From the NCBI GenBank assembly GCA_900546685.1, contig UREB01000132.1, forward strand, positions 1-5,077: a stretch of 5,077 nucleotides of DNA, given 5' to 3'. This stretch comes from an uncultured Eubacteriales bacterium (lineage in GTDB: Bacteria > Bacillota > Clostridia > Christensenellales > QAND01). A program made the translations under genes and the position numbers. The notes below the pieces were generated by a model. That model was given only the letters and a program-made list of their open reading frames with translations, was not told the origin of the DNA and searched no databases. Each line of letters opens with the position of its first letter. The stretch's first letter is position 1. Below, piece by piece: positions 1 to 4,872 of the stretch.

Positions 1-679
1 CATTGGGGGCAAAAGAGCGCCACCGTATTTTTAATATCTTGGCCTGATAGAATCCTAACAAGACGAACAGTCCCATCACAGCCAAGTAGTCGCTCAAAAA
101 ACAGATCACAGGCTCGGTATAATCGAAAAATACAAAGTGGCTAAGCAGGAGCAAGTAGGTGCCTACATTTCTACGAATGAAAGCAGTGACGCCATAGCCC
201 GCAAGAACAAAAGCCAAGATCCGTAAAGTATTTCTTCGCATACGGGATGGTTTGAATCGTTTTCCGGCCATCAACAGGATCGCATTCCAATGCAGACCTA
301 AATGAACCGCCATCAGTACAAATCCCCAATAAGCACAGAGAATATGTAGATTTCCGGCTACCTCGTAGCCAGTATGAACCGGCAACGCGGCAAACACATA
401 ACGGGATAGGATGATACCGCTTATCATCGAGCCAATCATGCATAGGAAAATAAGACCTATAAGCACCGTTTGCACAATGCGGAAACACGTATATCTTCCT
501 TTTCCAATCGCTCCATACCATTTACGGTTTGCAATGTGGTGTGCGATAAAAAGGATAAGCATTCCAACGCCGATCCACTCGTGGGATTTCTCCCCTATCA
601 AACCATACGCCATTAACAAAAGCATGGCGATGGCCATTGCGGCGTCAATCACAAGCTTGCATTTTGCGGCCGCTTTCAT
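1..679 (-). CDS. DUF4405-family cytochrome b-like membrane protein (3' end cut by window)
   Basis: Reading from the ATG at 679 gives 226 open codons up to the window edge, with no stop. The protein is a polytopic membrane protein: hydrophobic segments lie near residues 8-28, 36-50, 68-92, 112-138, 151-168 and 174-213 (probably two in the last stretch). Histidines sit in or beside membrane segments: H47-H48 (IAHHIANRKW), H102, H112, H126 and H130 (VHLGLHW), with H181 further on. This layout, with HEWIG at 33-37 and YWGFVLM at 117-123, matches DUF4405, a family related to haem-b-binding membrane cytochromes; haem binding and electron transfer across the membrane are inferred. Family members are usually about 220-240 residues, so only a few codons are probably missing. 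The start follows the upstream hydrolase stop by one base, and its Shine-Dalgarno sequence lies inside that gene's last codons, so translation is probably coupled. A different open frame inside this gene (171-521, minus) lacks family features. Confidence 0.85.
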   Translation of the reverse strand, partial: MKAAAKCKLVIDAAMAIAMLLLMAYGLIGEKSHEWIGVGMLILFIAHHIANRKWYGAIGKGRYTCFRIVQTVLIGLIFLCMIGSMISGIILSRYVFAALPVHTGYEVAGNLHILCAYWGFVLMAVHLGLHWNAILLMAGKRFKPSRMRRNTLRILAFVLAGYGVTAFIRRNVGTYLLLLSHFVFFDYTEPVICFLSDYLAVMGLFVLLGFYQAKILKIRWRSFAPN

Positions 680-680
680 C

Positions 681-1508
681 TCATCCTCCTTTCCGATGTA
701 AGATGATCCATTGCAAATTCTCCGGGTCATCGAAGAGCACATTCGCACCACCATGGTAGTTATAAATCCCCTTCTCATTGAAAAAGGCATTTTCGGGTAT
801 CTCTAAACGAAGCACATCATTGATCTCAGTTTCGCTCCATCCGATATTTTTATAAGCGGCATGAAGTTCATCATAAGCGGATCGTGCTTTGGCGCTGCCG
901 TAATATTCATCTCCCTCGGCCATGTAAATATAGGCCGCGACGCCGTTTTCAGCTATGGGTGTGTAGTCGCCATCCCATTGGGATGCGCCGTGCAGATAAG
1001 CCGCATATAGGTCGGGACGCACAGAAACCGCCTGGGACATCGTCTCGCCGCCTGCCGAATACCCAGCAGCGTATATACGGCTGGTATCCACAGCAAAGTG
1101 ATCGATAAAATACTCCGTCAGCTCTATGGCTTGCCGTGCGGATTTTTCATGCCAATCGGTCAGCTGGGCGGAAACCACGATCATTTCTGTATCCAGCTGT
1201 GTCCAGGATAGAAATCCGTTCCAATCCAGGTTGCTGCCAGAAGAATCTTCCCCAAACCACATCATGTCATACCCGGGCATAACCATCACCAAAGGATATG
1301 TGCGTCTGCCATCATAGCTTTCGGGCAAAAAATAACTATAATGGATGTCGCCGTCGGCACCGGGCAGAATCTGTTCCGCAATCATACCGGTTTGGATCTG
1401 CGGAGTGGCTGGGATTTCCTCTACAGGCCGGCGCGCCGCCTCCTGCCCACAGCCCCTAAGGGAAATGGCAAGGGCGGCCGCTATGCACCATGCAAAAAAT
1501 TGTTTCAT
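681..1508 (-). CDS. Exported lipoprotein alpha/beta-hydrolase (esterase / prolyl-oligopeptidase-like)
   Basis: A 275-residue serine hydrolase of the alpha/beta fold. From the ATG at 1508 it begins MKQFFAWCIAAALAISLRGC, a signal peptide ending in a lipoprotein-type cysteine at residue 20; the arginine two before the cysteine is unusual for a lipobox. The frame is open to an ATG at 1538, but that start would put ten polar residues before the signal peptide and has a poorer ribosome binding site. Catalytic residues visible: nucleophile S151 in GYSAGG (149-154), likely acid D200 in EGDE, and likely H252 in NYHGG. The segment YPLVMVMPGYD (71-81) is the strand and oxyanion-loop region. This resembles PHB-depolymerase/esterase-D-like peptidase or esterase families; the substrate cannot be told. 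It follows the aldo/keto reductase by 69 bases and sits one base before the DUF4405 gene. Confidence 0.85.
   Translation of the reverse strand: MKQFFAWCIAAALAISLRGCGQEAARRPVEEIPATPQIQTGMIAEQILPGADGDIHYSYFLPESYDGRRTYPLVMVMPGYDMMWFGEDSSGSNLDWNGFLSWTQLDTEMIVVSAQLTDWHEKSARQAIELTEYFIDHFAVDTSRIYAAGYSAGGETMSQAVSVRPDLYAAYLHGASQWDGDYTPIAENGVAAYIYMAEGDEYYGSAKARSAYDELHAAYKNIGWSETEINDVLRLEIPENAFFNEKGIYNYHGGANVLFDDPENLQWIILHRKGG
685..692 (-). promoter_or_regulatory. Ribosome binding site of the DUF4405 gene, inside the upstream gene
   Basis: AAAGGAGG lies five bases before the ATG at 679 and is made from the last Lys-Gly-Gly codons of the upstream hydrolase. An ATG closer to this site, overlapping the hydrolase stop, runs into a stop after two codons, so 679 is the supported start. 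Confidence 0.8.
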
Positions 1509-1510
1509 AA

Positions 1511-1518
1511 CACCTTTT
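1511..1518 (-). promoter_or_regulatory. Ribosome binding site deciding the hydrolase start
   Basis: AAAAGGTG, ending two bases before the ATG at 1508, is a weak and closely spaced Shine-Dalgarno sequence. It still supports this ATG over the one at 1538, and the signal peptide then begins at residue 1. Confidence 0.5.
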
Positions 1519-1526
1519 ATACAATC

Positions 1527-1548
1527 ATCGCAGCGCAATCACAGCGCA
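1527..1548. repeat. Two-copy imperfect 11-bp tandem repeat
   Basis: On the plus strand ATCGCAGCGCA is followed directly by ATCACAGCGCA, differing at one base. It lies in the 69-base gap between the aldo/keto reductase and the lipoprotein hydrolase. No function is evident; it may be a small slippage duplication or a binding site. Confidence 0.6.
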
Positions 1549-1577
1549 TTTTTCTTTCGGTATACCATGGCGGCTTT

Positions 1578-2423
1578 TTATTTCTGCTCATCTACCGGGG
1601 GAACTGTTTCGGCATAGCGCTTCAGCATTTCCGGTGTGCTGGTATAGTAGCGCGCATTCTTATTCATGGCGGCAATTTTATCCATTTCCTCATCCGTCAA
1701 GGCAAAATCAAATAGATCAAAGTTCGCTTGAATATGCGTCGGATTCTTAGATCCTGGAATGACGATGTTCCCGTCCTGTATATGCCAGCGAAGAATCACT
1801 TGGGCGCTGGATTTGCCATATTTCTTGCCAAGCTCTGCAAACAACGGCTCTTCCAAAAGGGCCTTGTCGCCGTGCCCCAGCGGATACCACGATTGCGCGA
1901 CCATGCCGTTTTCCTTTAGAAACGCTTTCAGTTCCTTTTCCTGATGATAAGGATGCAGCTCGGTTCGCAGTACCGTAGGCCTGACCTCACAAATGCTCAA
2001 GATTTCTTCCATTTGTGCTTTGTTAAAATTGGAAAGGCCAATGGCACGAACCTTCCCCGCTTTATAGGCCGCCTCCATTTGGCGATATCCTGCTGTATAA
2101 TTGCCGGCAGGTTGGTGGATCAGCAGTAGATCGATATAGTCAGTATCCAGCCGTTCCAACGTTTTTTCCACTGCGTCGGCTTGCTCATAGAAGCTGGGCC
2201 ATAGCTTGGTTTCCAAAAAAATCTGCTCACGGGGCACCCCGGATTTTTTCATAGCGCGGCCAACGGCCTTTTCATTCACATAGGCATTGGCAGTATCCAC
2301 AAGCCGGTAGCCGTTTTTCAATGCGCTGAGGACAGAATTTTCCGCCTCGTCAGGGGTCAGCAAAAATGTGCCAATGCCGGCCATGGGCATCTTTACGCCG
2401 TTATTCAATGTTGTGTATTCCAT
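1578..2423 (-). CDS. Aldo/keto reductase
   Basis: A complete 281-residue cytoplasmic TIM-barrel oxidoreductase that reduces aldehydes or ketones with NAD(P)H. The catalytic tetrad is intact: D43 (LVDTANAY), Y48, K73 (ETKLW) and H103 (LIHQP). The GLSNF motif (129-133) supplies S131 and N132 of the nicotinamide site. At the next strand, where most family members have N-Q (VNQxExHP), this protein has VLRTELHP, placing R153 where the nicotinamide-contacting glutamine is expected. The coenzyme-phosphate loop reads IPGSKNPTHIQAN (222-234); the usual lysine of IPKS is glycine and the usual arginine is H230, a variant also met in Firmicutes enzymes. The closest well-known relatives are 2,5-diketo-D-gluconate reductase-type enzymes (DkgA/YtbE); the substrate is unknown. 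A strong AAAGGAGG eight bases before the ATG overlaps the stop codon of the upstream flavodoxin-like gene, so the two are probably co-transcribed. Confidence 0.95.
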   Translation of the reverse strand: MEYTTLNNGVKMPMAGIGTFLLTPDEAENSVLSALKNGYRLVDTANAYVNEKAVGRAMKKSGVPREQIFLETKLWPSFYEQADAVEKTLERLDTDYIDLLLIHQPAGNYTAGYRQMEAAYKAGKVRAIGLSNFNKAQMEEILSICEVRPTVLRTELHPYHQEKELKAFLKENGMVAQSWYPLGHGDKALLEEPLFAELGKKYGKSSAQVILRWHIQDGNIVIPGSKNPTHIQANFDLFDFALTDEEMDKIAAMNKNARYYTSTPEMLKRYAETVPPVDEQK

Positions 2424-2431
2424 GATAAATT

Positions 2432-2439
2432 CCTCCTTT
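2432..2439 (-). promoter_or_regulatory. Ribosome binding site of the aldo/keto reductase
   Basis: A full-strength AAAGGAGG lies eight bases upstream of the ATG at 2423 and shares bases with the TAA stop (2438-2440) of the preceding gene, which suggests reinitiation by terminating ribosomes. Confidence 0.8.
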
Positions 2440-2890
2440 ATTCAATCGTTGCACGCAACTTGGCCGCTTCGTTTTTATTGGTTGCCATCCCACTATATGT
2501 CATCCCATACAAAGAGGCAAAACGCTTGATGGTATATTCGCCAGCTTCCAGCATCCACTTTTCAGGGCTAGCGCCTTGAAATAGAAAATATAGCGTTCGT
2601 CCGGAAAGGGCGTTGCTGTCTACTCTTCCATAGAACCGATCCAGCACATTGCGTAAGCTTCCGCAGATATTGTGCCAATACAGTGGAGAACCCAGGACGA
2701 TTACATTGGCCTTTTCCATCGCGGAAATGATAGTATCCAGCTCATCACCCGGCAGCTGCTGGCCGTAAGCGCCAATGGTATAATCCGTAAGATTCAGCGT
2801 TTCATAAGCCTTTCCCCGTAACAATTCCTCTGCCAGCGCGGCAGTATTGCCATTTTTGTTCGGGCTTCCATTGATAAATAAAATGTTCAT
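2438..2890 (-). CDS. Flavodoxin-like NAD(P)H-dependent FMN oxidoreductase
   Basis: A 150-residue cytoplasmic flavodoxin-fold protein (FMN_red / Flavodoxin_2 type). The N-terminus MNILFINGSPNKNGNT gives strand 1 and the FMN-phosphate loop (G8-S9-P10, N15-T16). SPLYWHN (68-74), followed by the helix GSLRNVLDRFYG (77-88), is the second flavin-contacting loop characteristic of this family. FQGASPEKWM (104-113) is the third loop region. It probably transfers hydride from NAD(P)H through bound FMN to quinones, nitro or azo compounds, or another flavoprotein; the true acceptor is unknown. At 150 residues it is shorter than typical 180-200-residue relatives, yet it keeps the core. The start at 2890 is chosen because AAAAGGAG ends eight bases upstream; an in-frame GTG at 2899 would abut that site. 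It lies 14 bases before the aldo/keto reductase and 219 bases after the lipoprotein hydrolase, so it may head its own transcript. Confidence 0.92.
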   Translation of the reverse strand: MNILFINGSPNKNGNTAALAEELLRGKAYETLNLTDYTIGAYGQQLPGDELDTIISAMEKANVIVLGSPLYWHNICGSLRNVLDRFYGRVDSNALSGRTLYFLFQGASPEKWMLEAGEYTIKRFASLYGMTYSGMATNKNEAAKLRATIE

Positions 2891-2898
2891 GTTCCTCA

Positions 2899-2906
2899 CT
2901 CCTTTT
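2899..2906 (-). promoter_or_regulatory. Ribosome binding site deciding the FMN oxidoreductase start
   Basis: AAAAGGAG sits eight bases before the ATG at 2890, an ideal distance. The in-frame GTG at 2899 overlaps the last base of this site and so cannot be served by it. Confidence 0.75.
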
Positions 2907-3038
2907 GCACATTTTCATCCATACATAGGGGTTGCCATCGCGGATGTATTCCTACTCCGTACCTGGCTTATACACACCGCATTATCAAAACATATATCCT
3001 GCGCTATGACATTTGCGGCATGCTCCCCGTGGTTATTT

Positions 3039-3098
3039 TTATTTTTTCAATGACTGGGTACGTTCCGGGCTTCCTTTGATTCGCAATATTTTGCACAT
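3039..3098 (-). pseudogene. Possible remnant of a flavodoxin-like gene start
   Basis: Starting 11 bases after the hydrolase stop, a 19-codon frame reads MCKILRIKGSPERTQSLKK before a TAA. A charged hydrophobic strand followed by GSP is the way flavodoxin-fold FMN reductases begin; the intact neighbour starts MNILFINGSP, and nine bases (GGAAGCCCG) are identical at the same place. The frame has no clear ribosome binding site. Removing one A from the run before the stop would join it to an open frame of about 40 more codons, ending near 2918, but that extension shows no motif I recognise. It could be a decayed duplicate, a small peptide gene, or chance. Confidence 0.3.
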
Positions 3099-3109
3099 AA
3101 ATCCGTATT

Positions 3110-4228
3110 TTAGTCTGAGAAAATCGCTTCCAGCCAAGCAGCATAGTCTGCCACCCAGCCGCCATCGGAGCCAAAGCCGTGCGGCCAGCCGTCTAAAACG
3201 ATGCGGCCCGTTTGTATACCCATACCCTTGACCACCTCATACTGCTGGCGGAATTGCTCATAGAATGGATCCTCCGTACCGTACACATAAAAGGTAGGTG
3301 GCAGGTCTCCTTCTGCGAGCCATGCCGAATCCATGTTCCCTACGCTGAGCCGGCCATAGAAAGAATAAACGAGACCGGCAGCGGAAGCATGTGCGGATAC
3401 TGTATCCAGTTCATCGGGAACATAGCCGCTGTCCAAGGCAGTTCCGTCTATATCTTCATCATAGTGCATTAAGAATTCCCCGGCCTGGATCCCTCCGGCA
3501 GAAAAGCCCATAACGGCAATATCCTCTGGATCAATGCCGTATACATCGGCATTTTTACGGATAAACCGAACCGCTCTAGCCACATCCAGGGCCCCTTCCT
3601 CTTGCGTATAAGGCGAAAGCCGATAATCGACAATGAAGGTTTGGAATCCGAGCTCCCGAAGCGCCGCAGCGGTGGGAAGAGAATCGGTATAATTGCCCCG
3701 AAATTGATAAGCGCCGCCGGCCATCAACACAACGGCCCCTTTGGGGCGGACGCCTTTTCGAACGGGGATGGCTGTCATATAAGGGCGAAAATCCCAATTG
3801 TCAAAGTATTCTGTCATGTTTGGTGTAAAGCTGGTTTTCGCTGGAATGTTGTTTTCCTCCCAAAGATAGAGCACCTGAATACCGCTTGGATCCGCCTCGG
3901 TATTCAAAACCGTAGCGTTTCCCTCTGGCATTGGCATCTTTCTCAGCATATCGTCTCTGGAATAATCCTGAATTTTACCGCTGCCAAAATCATATTCGTC
4001 TGGAAAATCGTCGGGCGTCGCCACGGTATCCTCCGATGTGCCGTCTCGAAAATCTTCCCTATCTTCTCTGTCAATGGAATCGTTCTTTGTTATCATCGCA
4101 TCCTCGATTGCGCTTACACTACTCTCCACATTGCCGCTGGGAGCCCTCTCGGGCTCCTCTCCGCAGGCTGTCAATAAAACACTCATGGCTGTGGCCATCA
4201 AGAGGGCGATAATTCTTTTTCTATTCAT
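3110..4228 (-). CDS. Exported lipoprotein alpha/beta-hydrolase (carbohydrate/xylan esterase-like)
   Basis: From the ATG at 4228 the product is 372 residues. It begins MNRKRIIALLMATAMSVLLT and is followed by AC: a signal peptide with a textbook LTAC lipobox, so the mature protein is probably lipid-anchored at C22 outside the membrane. Residues of about 30-82 form a polar, strongly acidic linker (for example DREDREDFRD). The hydrolase domain follows: MAGGAYQF (169-176) stands where the HGGG oxyanion motif lies, the nucleophile is S243 in GFSAGG (241-246), the acid is probably D320 in YGTEDPFY and the histidine H350 in GWPHGFG. This pattern fits the Abhydrolase_3/BD-FAE esterases that remove acyl groups, often from carbohydrates; the substrate is not determined. 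The ATG overlaps the stop of the exported flavodoxin gene in ATGA, which favours this start over the in-frame ATG at 4252, where no ribosome binding site or signal peptide context fits. Confidence 0.9.
   Translation of the reverse strand: MNRKRIIALLMATAMSVLLTACGEEPERAPSGNVESSVSAIEDAMITKNDSIDREDREDFRDGTSEDTVATPDDFPDEYDFGSGKIQDYSRDDMLRKMPMPEGNATVLNTEADPSGIQVLYLWEENNIPAKTSFTPNMTEYFDNWDFRPYMTAIPVRKGVRPKGAVVLMAGGAYQFRGNYTDSLPTAAALRELGFQTFIVDYRLSPYTQEEGALDVARAVRFIRKNADVYGIDPEDIAVMGFSAGGIQAGEFLMHYDEDIDGTALDSGYVPDELDTVSAHASAAGLVYSFYGRLSVGNMDSAWLAEGDLPPTFYVYGTEDPFYEQFRQQYEVVKGMGIQTGRIVLDGWPHGFGSDGGWVADYAAWLEAIFSD
4140..4157. other. GC-rich hairpin with GAGA tetraloop near the hydrolase 5' end
   Basis: In the minus-strand mRNA GGAGCCC and GGGCTCC form a perfect 7-bp stem closed by GAGA, a GNRA-type tetraloop. 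It falls about 70-90 bases inside the lipoprotein hydrolase gene, in the codons just after the lipid cysteine. A 7-bp match is expected by chance somewhere in a window this size; its GC content and loop make it potentially stable. Confidence 0.4.
4225..4228 (-). promoter_or_regulatory. ATGA stop-start overlap of two lipoprotein genes
   Basis: The hydrolase ATG (4228-4226) and the flavodoxin TGA (4227-4225) share two bases in ATGA. No strong Shine-Dalgarno precedes this ATG, so translation of the hydrolase probably depends on ribosomes finishing the flavodoxin. Confidence 0.75.
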
Positions 4229-4854
4229 TGCACGCCCAAGCCATTGACCCATTCGCGCACACTATCCGCAGAAACACCGGAAGAGAATCTCTGCCCCTCC
4301 AGCCAGTTGCCAGTGCCAGCCATTTCGGCCAGCAGCTCGCCACTCTGCCCCATACCAGAGGAAGAAGAGGTTGCAAAAGGAATGACAGTCTTTCCTGTGA
4401 AATCATTGGCTTGGACAAAACCGTCTACGGGCCATGCCGCAATGCCCCACCAAATTGGATACCCGATGAATACGGTGTCGTATTCATCCCAATTGGATAC
4501 CTCGGTAGTCGTCAGGGCCACATCACGCAAGGATTCATCCTCATGCTCCCTGCTTACACGGCTGTCGCTATTCGTCCAGTCCAAATCCTCTTCGCTATAT
4601 ACCTCAATAGGAACGATCTCAAAAAGATCCCCGCCCGTAGCATCCGCAATATCTTGCGCGACTCGCTCAGTATTGCCCGAAGCAGAATAGTAAGCAACCA
4701 ATACCTTCCCGCCTTCCGGTTGTATACTCGAATCATTTTCAGCAGACGCGGTAGCGGTGGGCGATTGTGTAGCAGTAGGCCTGTCGCCATTGCCACAAGC
4801 GGCAAGGCCGAGCACGAGCGCTAGACTCAACAATAAAGCCGTCAGTTTTTTCAT
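4225..4854 (-). CDS. Exported lipoprotein flavodoxin
   Basis: A 209-residue protein starting MKKLTALLLSLALVLGLAAC: a signal peptide with LAAC lipobox, lipid cysteine at residue 20. A Thr/Ser/Ala/Pro-rich tether (about 25-47, including PTATQSPTATASA) leads to a flavodoxin domain. The FMN-phosphate loop is YYSASGNTERVA (55-66), and GYPIWWGIAAWPV (131-143) is the aromatic flavin-stacking loop; PFATSSSSGMG (159-169) is the third loop. This family (Flavodoxin_4-like) is common in Firmicutes; known flavodoxins carry electrons through FMN. The protein should act outside the cytoplasmic membrane, so both its electron source and how it acquires FMN are open questions. The start at 4854 is preferred to ATG 4860 because AAAGGAGA then lies at proper spacing. 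It follows the alcohol dehydrogenase by 18 bases and overlaps the next hydrolase by four. Confidence 0.93.
   Translation of the reverse strand: MKKLTALLLSLALVLGLAACGNGDRPTATQSPTATASAENDSSIQPEGGKVLVAYYSASGNTERVAQDIADATGGDLFEIVPIEVYSEEDLDWTNSDSRVSREHEDESLRDVALTTTEVSNWDEYDTVFIGYPIWWGIAAWPVDGFVQANDFTGKTVIPFATSSSSGMGQSGELLAEMAGTGNWLEGQRFSSGVSADSVREWVNGLGVQ
4453..4501. repeat. Perfect 10-bp hairpin bracketed by 11-bp direct repeats inside the flavodoxin gene
   Basis: On the plus strand AATTGGATACC occurs at 4453-4463 and again at 4491-4501. Between them GATGAATACG (4465-4474) and CGTATTCATC (4479-4488) form a perfect inverted repeat around a 4-base loop. All of this is coding: it spans the codons from VSNWDEYDTVFI into the conserved GYPIWWG flavin loop, and the two direct repeats are read in different frames, so protein repetition does not explain them. 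Confidence 0.75.
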
Positions 4855-4860
4855 AATCAT

Positions 4861-4868
4861 TCTCCTTT
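4861..4868 (-). promoter_or_regulatory. Ribosome binding site deciding the flavodoxin start
   Basis: AAAGGAGA ends six bases before the ATG at 4854, whereas an ATG at 4860 directly abuts it. The later ATG also places the Lys-Lys of the signal peptide at residues 2-3, as is usual. Confidence 0.75.
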
Positions 4869-4872
4869 CAAG

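Larger units (their letters stand above)
2891..3109. other. 219-base intergenic stretch, the widest gap in the cluster
   Basis: This is the only gap large enough for a promoter ahead of the FMN oxidoreductase gene. On the minus strand there are -10-like hexamers (GATAAT near 2973, TATAAG near 2957), but no convincing -35 partner at 16-18 bases, so no promoter is called. No hairpin followed by a T-run was found, so there is no clear terminator after the hydrolase. A 10-base direct repeat, ATGTGCAAAA on the minus strand, occurs at 3089-3098 and 2903-2912. The first copy begins a short flavodoxin-like frame annotated separately. Confidence 0.5.

Noticed and set aside
171..521. Minus-strand open frame of 116 codons
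   Set aside because: It is out of frame inside the DUF4405 gene, whose frame gives coherent membrane segments and conserved histidines.
1509..1545. Possible promoter with TATAAA before the 681-1508 hydrolase
   Set aside because: The TATAAA runs into the ribosome binding site, so a transcript from it would begin within the gene, and no -35 box lies at the right distance.
1561..1577. Palindromes CCATGG and GGTATACC after the aldo/keto reductase as a terminator
   Set aside because: They are short, do not form one long stem and are not followed by a T-run on the minus strand.
2891..2899. GTG at 2899 as start of the FMN oxidoreductase
   Set aside because: The Shine-Dalgarno sequence overlaps this codon; it is ideally spaced for the ATG at 2890.
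2847..3053. Plus-strand open frame of 68 codons covering part of the 219-base gap
   Set aside because: It overlaps the start of the FMN oxidoreductase on the other strand and has no clear ribosome binding site or motif.
3602..4177. Plus-strand open frame of 191 codons opposite the lipoprotein hydrolase
   Set aside because: The opposite strand carries a hydrolase with a full catalytic triad and signal peptide; this frame has no family features.
4228..4824. Plus-strand open frame of 198 codons opposite the exported flavodoxin
   Set aside because: It lies wholly opposite a well-supported flavodoxin, lacks a ribosome binding site and shows no recognisable motif.
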